64,000 nt of DNA from Paraburkholderia polaris (GTDB taxonomy: Bacteria > Pseudomonadota > Gammaproteobacteria > Burkholderiales > Burkholderiaceae). Shown here piece by piece: positions 9,442-18,267 of this stretch; position 1 is the stretch's first letter; each line of letters opens with the position of its first letter. The notes under the pieces are model-generated. The model ran no database searches. It was not told the origin of the DNA and saw only the letters and a program-made list of their open reading frames with translations. The translations under genes were made by a program, and so were the position numbers. The stretch covers positions 1 to 64,000 of the forward strand of contig NZ_JABBGJ010000056.1 of assembly GCF_012927345.1 (NCBI RefSeq), given 5' to 3'.

Positions 9442-9485
9442 ACGGTGCACTCAATTGGGAGGGAAATCGGTACGGTGCCGTACCG
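9442..9485 (-). promoter_or_regulatory. Element B2: dyad and downstream hexamer before the acyl-CoA synthetase operon
   Basis: The perfect CGGTAC-GGTGCC-GTACCG dyad is at 9468-9485; reading toward the synthetase, CACCGT follows at 9442-9447 (20 nt later). If that hexamer is the -10 box, the dyad centre falls at -41.5 and the leader is about 125 nt. Confidence 0.65.
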
Positions 9486-9498
9486 GATAGTCCTCGCC

Positions 9499-9945
9499 TC
9501 AATGCCAGTTGCAGAAAACGGCGGTAAGAAGAAGGGGCACAATTTCCCGGATGCCGGCGTCGCTGCCGGCCTGTCGTGCGAACGCCTCCACTGACTCGGC
9601 GGCGCCGCTCACCACCACACCATACGTTGATGTGGTCATGGGCTCACCGCTTCCTTGTTTGAACATCGGATCGCCCTGCTCATAGCCGAAGACTGCATAG
9701 ACATGAAATCCGAATGCCGTCAGGTTGCCACCATGCACTGGTCGGAACGCATTAACGGAATTCGCTTCAATGCGCATTGGCTTTGGATCGATAGACTGAT
9801 CGTCAAGAAGCGAAGCGATAAATCCGTGCGCACTCGATTTACAGTCGAGTTGTGGATCGATCGCATGGGCGTGGCTCGGAACTGGAGCAGCAAGCCCACC
9901 TAGGAACGCAAGCACACTCAGCGTTCTGAATACAGACATTTTCAT
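9499..9945 (-). CDS. Small exported protein of unknown function
   Basis: 148 residues with a clear Sec signal peptide: MKMSVFRTLSVLAFLGGLAAPVPSHAHA, cleavage expected after SHA. The mature part has two cysteines (DCKSS near the N-terminus and VFCNWH at the C-terminus) that could form a disulfide. No family was recognised. The start at 9945 gives the full signal peptide; the longer in-frame reading to 10059 adds a basic, non-homologous stretch. It lies 120 bp downstream of hypE and may be the last gene of the hydrogenase operon or independent. Confidence 0.6.
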   Translation of the reverse strand: MKMSVFRTLSVLAFLGGLAAPVPSHAHAIDPQLDCKSSAHGFIASLLDDQSIDPKPMRIEANSVNAFRPVHGGNLTAFGFHVYAVFGYEQGDPMFKQGSGEPMTTSTYGVVVSGAAESVEAFARQAGSDAGIREIVPLLLTAVFCNWH

Positions 9946-10065
9946 CGTGGTAGCGCATAAATGGTTTGTCACGTCAGACTGCGAAGCACCGGTATTTCTG
10001 TTGCCCTTTCCCCTTGATGTATGTTTCGTGCGTTCGCCGGTTCTTCCGACGACGCCCAAGCGGTG

Positions 10066-11124
10066 TCAGCAAAAGCGCGGCATAGGCTCTCCGCTCAGCC
10101 AGTCAACCACGCGCTGGCCGCCCACGCTTGTGTTCATCTGAACAAATCGATTGGAGTCTTCGGTAACGTAGCCGATACACGTGGCCCCCTTACCCAACGG
10201 ATGAGCCTTCATCGCCTCCAGCAATGCAGCCGCCGAGTCTCGCGCAACAATGGCCACCAGCTTCCCTTCATTGGCGATATAGAGCGGATCGAGGCCTAGC
10301 AACTCACACGCCGCTTCAACCTGGGGCAGAATCGGAATAGCCGACTCTTGCAGTATCATGCCCACTCCTGACTGTCGTGCAATTTCGTTGAGGGTGGTGG
10401 CGAGACCGCCGCGCGTGGGATCCCGCAGGACGTGAATGGCACCCGTGGGCACGGCTGCCAGCATCGCCGCAACCAGTGTATGCAAAGCGGCCGTATCGGA
10501 TTCGATGGTGGTCTCGAACTCCAACGATTCGCGCAAAGACAACACCGCAATGCCGTGGTCACCAATCGTCCCGGACAGCAAGACCGCATCCCCGGTTCGG
10601 GCGCATTCGCCGCCAACCGAAGGTCCGTCGCATAAAACACCGACGCCCGTCGTGCAGATAAAAACGCCGTCGCCCTTTCCCTGCTCGACAACCTTGGTAT
10701 CGCCCGTGACGATGGGTACACCGGCATCGATCGCCGCGCGGGCCATCGAATCCACGATACGCTTCAGATCCGATAACAACAGACCTTCCTCAAGAATGAA
10801 ACTGACGCTCAGGTAAAGCGGCGTCGCGGCAAGCATCGCCACATCATTGAGTGTGCCGTTGACGGCGAGACAACCTATATCGCCGCCCGGAAAGAACAGA
10901 GGCGAGATCACGTGTGCGTCGGTGGCCATCACCAGGCGCCGGCCTGCGATCATCGGCAGCAACGCGCCATCGTTCCCTTGCCGCAAAAATTCGTTGTCGA
11001 ACGCGCGTACGAAGAGTTCCTCGATGAGTTGCATCGACAGTCGTCCGCCGGCCCCATGATTCATGTCGATCCGGCCGTGTTTCAGATCCAGAGGCCGCGC
11101 GTAGTGCCGTTTCGGTGTGTTCAT
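10066..11124 (-). CDS. hypE: Hydrogenase maturation protein HypE
   Basis: 352 residues of the AIR-synthase-like fold. HypE dehydrates the thiocarboxamide on its C-terminal Cys to a thiocyanate, the source of the active-site CN ligands. The N-terminal INMNHGAGGRLSMQLIEELF-type region, GNDGALL, and VTGDTKVVEQGKGDGVFI are present. The protein ends PMPRFC, keeping the essential terminal Cys (the family usually ends PRIC). The gene lies last in hypABFCDE. Confidence 0.95.
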   Translation of the reverse strand: MNTPKRHYARPLDLKHGRIDMNHGAGGRLSMQLIEELFVRAFDNEFLRQGNDGALLPMIAGRRLVMATDAHVISPLFFPGGDIGCLAVNGTLNDVAMLAATPLYLSVSFILEEGLLLSDLKRIVDSMARAAIDAGVPIVTGDTKVVEQGKGDGVFICTTGVGVLCDGPSVGGECARTGDAVLLSGTIGDHGIAVLSLRESLEFETTIESDTAALHTLVAAMLAAVPTGAIHVLRDPTRGGLATTLNEIARQSGVGMILQESAIPILPQVEAACELLGLDPLYIANEGKLVAIVARDSAAALLEAMKAHPLGKGATCIGYVTEDSNRFVQMNTSVGGQRVVDWLSGEPMPRFC

Positions 11125-11169
11125 GACTCCGCCATCTGTCGAAGGGGCATGACGTCGTGCCAGGTCATT

Positions 11170-12309
11170 TCAGGTCGCCACAACGGGAATGTCGCGGAAC
11201 CTGCCATAGGAATAGTGCGCAGCGCACGAGCCTTCACTCGACACCATGCACGATCCCATAGGATTTTCTGGCGTACAGATCGCGCCGAACAGCTTGCAGT
11301 CCGTAGGCTTCTTCACGCCGCGCAAAATTGCACCGCATTCGCACTGTTTGTGATCAGGCACAGGCCGGTAAGTCAGATCGAAACGCCGCTCGGCGTCAAA
11401 CGTTTCGTATGCTGAACGAATTCTCAAGGCGCTCGCGCCAACCTCACCCAGACCACGCCATTCGAACGACACGCGCAAATCGAATATCTCCGCGGTCACG
11501 GTCTGAGCCAACGTATTGCCGCTCCGGCTCACCGCACGCGTGAACTCGTTTTCTATCTCCGCGCGGCCTTCGTTCACCTGACGTACCAGCATGAGGATGG
11601 CCTGCATCACATCCAGCGGCTCGAACCCCGCGATCACGACCGGCTTGCGATGCACCGCCGCGAAGCGCTCATAAGGAAGCGAGCCGATCACGACGCTCAC
11701 ATGCGCGGGGCCGACGAAGCCATCAATCGTCACGCCTCCTTCTTCAGGCACATCGGCAGCGTCGAGAATGTGCATGATGGCGGGCGGTGTCAGCACATGG
11801 CAGCACAACACGCTGAAGTTCTGCAACGACTGCTGCGCCGCCTGGCGGATCGCGAGCGCGCTCGGCGGCGTGGTGGTCTCGAATCCGATGGCGAGAAAAA
11901 CGACTTCGCGCTGCGGGTTATCGATGGCGAGCCTCAGCGCGTCGAGCGGTGAATAGACAATGCGGATGTCGGCGCCTAGCGCTTTGGCGCGGATCAGCGA
12001 CAAACCGTCCGACGCCGGCACCCGCATCACGTCGCCATAAGTGCATAACATCACCTTGCATTCCAGCGCGAGGCGGATGGCCATGTCCACCCGCCCCACC
12101 GGCAGCACGCATACGGGACAGCCCGGCCCATGAATCATCTGCACGTTCTGCGGCAGCAGATCCGCGACACCGTAGCGGGCAATGGCATGGGTATGGCCAC
12201 CGCAAAACTCCATGAAGCGATAGTGCCTCGATGGCTCGGCTTCGCCTTGGATGTTGGCGGCGAGGTTGGCCGCCAGCTCGCGGTCGCGAAATTCGTCGAC
12301 ATATTTCAT
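11170..12309 (-). CDS. hypD: Hydrogenase maturation protein HypD
   Basis: 379 residues. HypD carries a [4Fe-4S] cluster and the Fe(CN)2CO assembly site with HypC. Its signatures are FMEFCGGHTHAIARYGV near residue 33-49, HGPGCPVCVLP near 62-72, and the C-terminal Cys cluster from CECGAILRG through DCKLFGAICTPENPMGSCMVSSEGSC. Its ATG overlaps the hypC stop by 4 nt. Confidence 0.96.
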   Translation of the reverse strand: MKYVDEFRDRELAANLAANIQGEAEPSRHYRFMEFCGGHTHAIARYGVADLLPQNVQMIHGPGCPVCVLPVGRVDMAIRLALECKVMLCTYGDVMRVPASDGLSLIRAKALGADIRIVYSPLDALRLAIDNPQREVVFLAIGFETTTPPSALAIRQAAQQSLQNFSVLCCHVLTPPAIMHILDAADVPEEGGVTIDGFVGPAHVSVVIGSLPYERFAAVHRKPVVIAGFEPLDVMQAILMLVRQVNEGRAEIENEFTRAVSRSGNTLAQTVTAEIFDLRVSFEWRGLGEVGASALRIRSAYETFDAERRFDLTYRPVPDHKQCECGAILRGVKKPTDCKLFGAICTPENPMGSCMVSSEGSCAAHYSYGRFRDIPVVAT

Positions 12310-12521
12310 GCCGCGAGCTCCGCAAATAATTTGAGTGTCGCCTCTGCCTCTTCAGGGTCGAGCATGCCGATGGCGTGACCCACATGAACGATCACATAGT
12401 CGCCGACTTGAACCTCGGGCACTAACGCAATCGAGATCTTTTTACGGATGCCGCCAAGATCGATGGTCGCCGTCTCGAGATCCAATAAAGCGACCACACG
12501 GGCAGGCAGGGCAAGGCACAT
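12306..12521 (-). CDS. hypC: Hydrogenase maturation chaperone HypC
   Basis: 71 residues. It begins MCLALPARV, with the conserved Cys2 that binds the Fe precursor and the large-subunit precursor, followed by VGDYVIVHVGHAI.ML.PEEA typical of HypC. It overlaps hypD by 4 nt and lies 1 nt after the hypF stop. Confidence 0.95.
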   Translation of the reverse strand: MCLALPARVVALLDLETATIDLGGIRKKISIALVPEVQVGDYVIVHVGHAIGMLDPEEAEATLKLFAELAA

Positions 12522-12522
12522 A

Positions 12523-13677
12523 TCAGACCTCGACTGTGGAGAGATTCATAAGTGCGGCTTCGACGGTACAGGCTGCGACCCATGCCTGACCGAGAGCCAG
12601 ACCGGCATCGCCGCATCCCACGCTGTCCGGCCGCAAAACAGCCAAACCCGCGTCCGACAGGGTCGCGCTCAGGCGCTCGCTGAGCACCTTGTTGAAGAAG
12701 CAACCACCACCAAAAACCACGGTTCGCGTGCCATACCGGCGCGCCGCTGCGATGGCGCTATCGGCCATACCGTTCACCAGCCCCAGATGAAAGCGCGCTG
12801 CGCCGCGTGCGGTCTGCTCGAGATCACCCTCTTCAACGGCGAAAAATTCTGCGACTAAAGGCGCGAGGTCGAGCGACGTCCAGGGCTGGTCGAATTCCGG
12901 GTGCGCCTCCAGCCATTGACTCGCATGCTGCTCGAGCAACATGGCGGCTTCCGCCTCGACGCGTTGATGCAGACAGAGCCGCAGCGCGCCCGCCGCCGCA
13001 TCGAACCAGCGGCCGGCGCTGGTGGTGCTGGGGCTGTTGACCTGACGCTCCATCAGCGTACGCACGAGACGGGCTGCTTGCGCGCCGACCAACGGTCCAA
13101 ACCTGGCTTCAATTTCGTCGCCGCGACCGAGCCCATGCAGCACGGCGGCGGCCATACGCCAAGGCTCGCGCGCCGCAGTGTCCCCACCCGCCAACAAAAT
13201 GGGCGCGAGATGATCAATTCGACGCCAGCGCTGCGCTGAAGCATATGAGTCGACCCAAAGCACTTCGCCTCCCCATGCGCCACCATCGTCACCCAGCCCA
13301 ACGCCATCCAGCGCGAGACCGATGACGGGTCCCTCGACGGCCTATTCGGCCTGCACCACCGCGATGTGCGCATGATGGTGCTGCACGGCGATCGCCGGAA
13401 TACCCAGGCGGTCGGCGAGCGCACACGCAACGTGGCTGCTGTGCATGTCCGGGTGCAAGTCATGCGCGATAGCATCAAACGGGCCGGACGCCTCGCCAAG
13501 CAACGCCTCGACTGAGTGGTCCAACGCCTCGCGGTTGGCGGCATTGACCAGGTCGCCGTGCGAGGCCGACCACACGACCCGCCGTCCCTCGATCAGACAC
13601 GCTGTGTTCTTGAGGTAGGCGCCGCAGGCCAGCACCCGCGCAGGCGCCGCTTTCGGCAACGAGGCAACGTGGCTCAC
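12523..13677 (-). pseudogene. hypF: hypF, short (HypF1-like) carbamoyltransferase half, interrupted by an in-frame TAG
   Basis: The reading frame spans 384 codons and covers only the C-terminal Kae1-like carbamoyl transfer domain of HypF; acylphosphatase, zinc-finger and YrdC domains are absent. It begins with GTG overlapping the hypB stop (GTGA), so the short form looks designed, like the truncated HypF1 that I recall from Cupriavidus. ARVLACGAYLKNTACLIEG and the metal-binding AVQHHHAHIAVVQAE are intact, then codon 112 (13342-13344) is TAG, and the same frame continues AVEGPVIGLALDGVGLGDDGGAWGGE...FGGGCFFNKVLSERL to the stop at 12523. The longest downstream piece could restart at 13263 (GTG). 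Either a real nonsense mutation, readthrough or a base error explains this. Confidence 0.85.
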
Positions 13678-14588
13678 GGCGTGGAGCTTGCAACGCGCGC
13701 AGGCGGAGCCAGCTTGCGCCCATGCTGCACCCGTCCCGGCATGGCGCGACGAAATCCTGCACCGTGCGGCGGCAGCAGCCAGACAAGCCAGTCATCCATA
13801 CCGTCGCCGCGGGTCGCCGAGACGAGCAGCACCTCGATCAACGGGTTCACCCTCTGCGCATACTGGATGCAACGGGCCACGTTGAAGTTGACGTACGGCA
13901 TCAGATCGATCTTGTTGATGATCATCAACGAGGCGGCCGCGAACATATCGGGGTACTTGAGCGGTTTGTCTTCACCCTCGGTCACCGAAAGCACGACCAC
14001 CTTAGCGGCCTCGCCCAGGTCCCAAAGCGCAGGGCAAACGAGGTTGCCGACGTTTTCGATGAACAGGATCGCGCGCGATGTATCGCCGTGATGCGCGGCG
14101 GCGTGTAGGTCGAGGCGGGAAAAAGCATCGCCGACCATCTGAGCATCCAGGTGGCAACCCCGCCCCGTGTTGACCTGAATGGCCGGCACACCGGTGGCGC
14201 GAATTCGCTCGGCGTCGACGCTGGTTTGCTGATCGCCCTCGATAACCGCAACGCTAACTGCTCGGCGACTCTTTATGAGGGCGTTGATACTGGCACAAAG
14301 CAGCGTGGTCTTACCCGAGCCGGGGCTGGATACGAGATTGAACGCGGTGACACCGTGTGCCGAGAAATGAGCCCGATTCTGGCTCGCGAAACGCTTGTTT
14401 TCACCCAGCACGTCGGCTTCCATATGGATCACACGTGCCTGGCTAAGGCCCGGTACGGACGAACCGGCGGCACCTGTCCCATAGTGCAGGTCACCGTTGG
14501 AGGCGCTCACGCCGGTTATCTCAGCCTCGGCGGCGCCAGAATGAACTCCGGGATTCGACTCGGCGTTGCAGCCGCATACGATGCACAT
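13674..14588 (-). CDS. hypB: Hydrogenase nickel incorporation GTPase HypB
   Basis: 304 residues. The N-terminal MCIVCGC nickel-binding motif is present, followed by a linker without the His-rich stretch seen in some HypB. The G domain shows NLVSSPGSGKTTLL (Walker A, ~residue 88), EGDQQTSVDAERI and the base-binding INKIDLMPY. It delivers Ni to the HoxH precursor together with HypA. The C-terminal ~25 residues are basic and not typical. Coupled to hypF by GTGA overlap. Confidence 0.95.
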   Translation of the reverse strand: MCIVCGCNAESNPGVHSGAAEAEITGVSASNGDLHYGTGAAGSSVPGLSQARVIHMEADVLGENKRFASQNRAHFSAHGVTAFNLVSSPGSGKTTLLCASINALIKSRRAVSVAVIEGDQQTSVDAERIRATGVPAIQVNTGRGCHLDAQMVGDAFSRLDLHAAAHHGDTSRAILFIENVGNLVCPALWDLGEAAKVVVLSVTEGEDKPLKYPDMFAAASLMIINKIDLMPYVNFNVARCIQYAQRVNPLIEVLLVSATRGDGMDDWLVWLLPPHGAGFRRAMPGRVQHGRKLAPPARVASSTP

Positions 14589-14606
14589 GATTCTCTCCAG
14601 ATACGT

Positions 14607-14954
14607 TCAATCGTTCATCACAAGGAGGTCGACGATACGCAGGTCGGTGCCTCCGGTTGCTTGCAAGGCATAGCCGCCGCATCGCGAACACGAGTCGAGA
14701 TGGCTGGCAATTTCCACGCTGGCGTCGCAGTCCAGGCAGCGCGCAAGGCCAGGGGTCTCGTCAATCATGATCTCGCCGCCCGCGAGACACGTGCCGGGCA
14801 TGATGGCGCTCAGCGCGAAGCGCAGCGCCTGCGGCTCGACACCTGCCAGCGCACCGACTTCGAGACGCAGTTGCGCGACCCGCAGGAAATGCTCCCGTGA
14901 AGCCGTGGCTTCGATCATCCGCAAAATGCCGCCGGCGAGGCTGAGTTCATGCAT
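14607..14954 (-). CDS. hypA: Hydrogenase nickel chaperone HypA
   Basis: 115 residues. Begins MHELSLAGGI, with the Ni-binding His2, and carries the structural zinc site CLDCDASVEIASHLDSCSRCGG (two CxxC pairs). The start at 14954 is fixed by the MHE motif; an upstream in-frame reading to 15074 is inside hoxW. It overlaps the hoxW stop by 8 nt. Confidence 0.95.
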   Translation of the reverse strand: MHELSLAGGILRMIEATASREHFLRVAQLRLEVGALAGVEPQALRFALSAIMPGTCLAGGEIMIDETPGLARCLDCDASVEIASHLDSCSRCGGYALQATGGTDLRIVDLLVMND

Positions 14955-15441
14955 GAGAAGCCTGTTGCGTGAGCGGCTCAAGTACAGCGTTGCCATCAAG
15001 CCAGTGTTGACCCCAAACGAGGGCCTGCGAAAGATGGATGAGCGCCTGCCTTCCCGGCGGCTCACCGAGTTCAAACCCTGTGCCGCGAATCGCCAGCAAC
15101 GTGCACGGAGGCGGCGCCATGCCGGAAAGCTCGCGATAGACCTGCATCACAGATTGCGCCGACATGGCGTGGGTGGTGAAACTCGCGTCGCGTGCGGCAT
15201 GGAGCGTAGTCACTTCGAACGGTGCGGCGCAATTCAGACTGGCGTCGACAAACAGCACCCGCTCGCGGCCCGTCAGGTCAAGTGCATGCTCGATCTGCAA
15301 CTGGTAGTCCTCCAGAAAGTCCACGCGGATGCCAACAGAGGATCCGGCGAGCGCGCTCAGTTGTTGCACGAACAAAGGCCCGAGCGCGTCGTCGCCGCGG
15401 CTCGCATTGCCCCAACCAAACACCAGCAGCGGGGCCGTCAT
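14947..15441 (-). CDS. hoxW: Hydrogenase maturation endopeptidase (HoxW-type)
   Basis: 164 residues of the HyaD/HybD/HoxW protease family that trims the large-subunit C-terminus after Ni insertion. The N-terminus LLVFGWGNASRGDDALGPLFVQQL carries the conserved GxGNxxxxDDxxG pattern with the Ni-sensing acidic residue. It overlaps hoxH by 4 nt, consistent with dedicated service to HoxH. Confidence 0.9.
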   Translation of the reverse strand: MTAPLLVFGWGNASRGDDALGPLFVQQLSALAGSSVGIRVDFLEDYQLQIEHALDLTGRERVLFVDASLNCAAPFEVTTLHAARDASFTTHAMSAQSVMQVYRELSGMAPPPCTLLAIRGTGFELGEPPGRQALIHLSQALVWGQHWLDGNAVLEPLTQQASHA

Positions 15442-16952
15442 CCCTCTGCCCCGATCGGTGCGACCAGATTGCGGGCAAGTTCGCCATCGGCCGACCGCGT
15501 GACATGGTCCGCCAGTTCACCGTTGGCGTTTAACAGCACCACGTCCAGCGGCATCTTGCCCAATGCATGTGTGGCGCACGAGAGGCACGGATCGAAGGCG
15601 CGGATGGCTACCTCGATGCGGTTGAGCAACCCTTCGGTCAACTCCTTGCCGTCCAGATACTCGCGCGCAACCGAGCGCACGGCCTCGTTCATCGCCTGGT
15701 TATTGTGCGTCGTGGAGACGATCAGATTGCACATCGTGACGAGATCGTCGGGACCCACGCGGTAATCATGAATCAGCGTGCCGCGCGGTGCTTCGATCAT
15801 GCCGACGCCTCCGCCCCGACGCGCTCCAGTCGCCATCAGATCGCCTTGCAGGATGTCCGGATCATCCAGCAGATCCCTGATTATCTCCACCGTGTGGAGC
15901 ACCTCGATCATGCGCGCCCAGTGGTAGGCAAGCGTCGCATGAACCAGCGATCCCCTGCCCCAGTCGACGAACTCCTTGCGCTGCGCCTCCGCCAAAGGAC
16001 TGGGAATGAAGTCGCAGTTCTGCACACGTGCGAGCGGCCCGACCCGATACCAGCCGGTTTCGCGTCCGATGCTGCGCAGATGCGGAAACTTCATGTAGGT
16101 CCACGGTCGTGTCTCTTCCTCAATCAGGTCCATGTAGCGCTGGTCGTTCACGCCGTCGAGGATGGTCTGGCCGTCGGCATCGCGAGCGCGCAGCACGCCG
16201 TCGTAGAGGTCCATGGCGCCATCCGCGCGCACGAGTGACAGCATCTTCGAGGGGAAGCTGGCGAAACTGTCGTAAAGCACGCGGTTTTGCGCGTGCAACT
16301 GCTTGACGACGTCCACGGCTTCGGCCGCCCACTCGATCATCTGGTCCGCGTCCTTGCGGAGCATGTCGCGGTCAGCCTGGCTAACGTGCTTGTTCATGCC
16401 GCCCGGTATCGAACCGGTGCCATGGATACGTTTGCCCGAAGTCACACGAATCAGCTCCTGACCGAACTTGCGCAACAGGATGCCTTTTCTGGCGATGTCG
16501 GGATGCGCCTGTGCCACCCCCACAATGTTGCGCAGGTTTACGTCCGAGTCGAAGCCGAACAGCAGGTCGGGCGACGCCAGGTAGAAGAAATGCAGCGCAT
16601 GCGATTGCATCACCTGGCCGTAGTGCATCAGCCTGCGGATCTTCTCGGCACTGCGGGTAATGGGCTGCGCGCCCACGACGAGGTCCATCGCCTTGCATGC
16701 GGCCAGTTGATGCGATACCGGGCAGATCCCGCAAAGACGCTGCACCATCACCGGGACTTCCCAGTAGGGGCGGCCTTCGATGAACTTTTCGAAGCCACGG
16801 AATTCGACGATGTGCAAGCGCACCTGCTGAACGTGCCGCTCTTCGTCGAGCAGGATCGTCACCTTGCCGTGGCCTTCCACACGCGATACCGGGTCGATCG
16901 CTATCCGGCGCAGGCCTTGTGGGTTGGCGGCAGTCTCGAGGTCGAAGCTCAT
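15438..16952 (-). CDS. hoxH: NAD-reducing hydrogenase large subunit HoxH
   Basis: 504 residues, the [NiFe] catalytic subunit. The L1 motif RLCGICPVSH has Cys74 and Cys77, and the L2 motif DPCLSCATH has Cys456 and Cys459; the RVEGHGKVTILLDE start is typical. Cleavage after His462 would remove a 42-residue tail beginning ALGKMPLDVV; I recall a shorter tail, about 24 residues, in Cupriavidus HoxH. It is followed by its protease gene. All four Ni ligands are present, so the subunit looks active. Confidence 0.95.
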   Translation of the reverse strand: MSFDLETAANPQGLRRIAIDPVSRVEGHGKVTILLDEERHVQQVRLHIVEFRGFEKFIEGRPYWEVPVMVQRLCGICPVSHQLAACKAMDLVVGAQPITRSAEKIRRLMHYGQVMQSHALHFFYLASPDLLFGFDSDVNLRNIVGVAQAHPDIARKGILLRKFGQELIRVTSGKRIHGTGSIPGGMNKHVSQADRDMLRKDADQMIEWAAEAVDVVKQLHAQNRVLYDSFASFPSKMLSLVRADGAMDLYDGVLRARDADGQTILDGVNDQRYMDLIEEETRPWTYMKFPHLRSIGRETGWYRVGPLARVQNCDFIPSPLAEAQRKEFVDWGRGSLVHATLAYHWARMIEVLHTVEIIRDLLDDPDILQGDLMATGARRGGGVGMIEAPRGTLIHDYRVGPDDLVTMCNLIVSTTHNNQAMNEAVRSVAREYLDGKELTEGLLNRIEVAIRAFDPCLSCATHALGKMPLDVVLLNANGELADHVTRSADGELARNLVAPIGAEG

Positions 16953-16972
16953 GGCGGTTCAGTCTCCGGCAC

Positions 16973-17548
16973 TCAGTCGTAGTGCATCAGTGCGTGGGTC
17001 AGGTGCGGCGTGCGCCCGGCCATCAGGTCGTTCAGAAAGCTCCAGAACGCATCCGCCGAGGGCGGGCAACCGGGCAGGAAATAGTCCACATGCACGACCG
17101 CGTGGATCGGCCGCACTTGCGGGAGCAGCGGCGGCAGTTCGGGGTCGTTTGGAATCGCACTGCCCTCGCTCAAGCCAGGACGATCGTGATAGACCTCATT
17201 GAGCACATCGACCAGATCGAAACGGTTGCGCTCGGCCGGCAGACCGCCGTTGATTGCACAGGCACCCATCGCCACCAGTGTCTTGCAGTTGGCGCGAAAC
17301 GCGCGCAGCACCAGCACATTCTCGGCATTGCAGACCCCTCCTTCGATCAGTCCGATGTCGCACCTGCCGACTTCCTTGATGTCCGTCAGCGGTGAGCGGT
17401 CGAACTCGACGTGCTCGATCAACTCCAGCAGGCGCTCGTCGATATCGAGGAACGACGTGTGGCAGCCGAAGCACCCCGCCAGCGACACCGTCGCGACCTT
17501 CCACTTGCGCGGCTGATGGGCTGTGTCGACATTCACGAGCGTGCTCAT
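16973..17548 (-). CDS. hoxY: NAD-reducing hydrogenase small subunit HoxY
   Basis: 191 residues, the short small subunit of group 3d hydrogenases with one proximal [4Fe-4S] cluster. Ligands are visible at LAGCFGCHTSFLDID (Cys26 and Cys29), MGACAINGGLP and FLPGCPPSADAFW. There is no twin-arginine signal, so the enzyme is cytoplasmic. It overlaps hoxU by 4 nt. Confidence 0.95.
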   Translation of the reverse strand: MSTLVNVDTAHQPRKWKVATVSLAGCFGCHTSFLDIDERLLELIEHVEFDRSPLTDIKEVGRCDIGLIEGGVCNAENVLVLRAFRANCKTLVAMGACAINGGLPAERNRFDLVDVLNEVYHDRPGLSEGSAIPNDPELPPLLPQVRPIHAVVHVDYFLPGCPPSADAFWSFLNDLMAGRTPHLTHALMHYD

Positions 17549-18267
17549 GAGGCCTCCTGTGTGTCCACATCCGCGGCCGTATGAGGATCGTAGCGGCGCT
17601 CCCCGATCGGGATCACGAAGCCACGCCGTTTAGGCAGGATCGCGCCCACCGGACAGATGCTCGCGGCCCGGTCCGTGAGCGCCATGTCGGTATCGACCAG
17701 CAAGCCGCTCATGCTATTGACCACCAGGTGCATGCCGATGCCGTGCCCGGCGATAGCGAACATATCCTTACCATCAATGTCATGACTCGCCCGCACACAT
17801 AGTTCGCACAGGATGCAGCGATTGAAGTCGATCATGACGTCAGCGTGGCTGGCGTCGATCGGACGGCGCGGATAGAACTCCTGGAATAGCACGTCTTCCA
17901 TGTTCATCTCGTAGGCCGTGGCCTGCAGCAGACAGTTGCCGCTCTTTTCGCACGACGGGCAAAAGTGATTGCCTTCGACGAATAGCATCTGCAGCAACAT
18001 CTTGCGCTCGGCGTTGAGTTCATCCGTATTGCTTTCGACCACTTCGCCCGCGGCGGCCTGAAGGGTGCACGCCGAGCCTGCGCGGCCCTTGACCTTCACC
18101 GTGCACACGCGGCAGGACCCCTGTGGATGAAAGTCCGGATGCCAGCACAAATGCGGGATATAACGCCCCGCGCGCCGTGCCGCCTGCAGAATCGTTTCGC
18201 CAGGCTCGAAGGGTACGTCTTCACCATCGAGCGAGAAGGTGGCGGCGGCTTGAACGGGGGTGCTCAT
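17545..18267 (-). CDS. hoxU: NAD-reducing hydrogenase diaphorase subunit HoxU
   Basis: 240 residues, homologous to the N-terminal part of NuoG. A [2Fe-2S] ferredoxin domain (GSCRVCTVKVKG..ACTL), a HFCPSCEKSGNC His/Cys cluster motif, and a two-cluster region starting CILCELCVRAS and ending ICPVGAI are present. The start at 18267 overlaps the hoxF stop by 4 nt; a longer in-frame reading to 18777 lies inside hoxF and is rejected. It passes electrons between HoxY and HoxF. Confidence 0.94.
   Translation of the reverse strand: MSTPVQAAATFSLDGEDVPFEPGETILQAARRAGRYIPHLCWHPDFHPQGSCRVCTVKVKGRAGSACTLQAAAGEVVESNTDELNAERKMLLQMLFVEGNHFCPSCEKSGNCLLQATAYEMNMEDVLFQEFYPRRPIDASHADVMIDFNRCILCELCVRASHDIDGKDMFAIAGHGIGMHLVVNSMSGLLVDTDMALTDRAASICPVGAILPKRRGFVIPIGERRYDPHTAADVDTQEAS

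Noticed and set aside
12523..13677. A frameshift as the cause of the split hypF
   Set aside because: Both pieces are in the same frame; only a TAG codon separates them.
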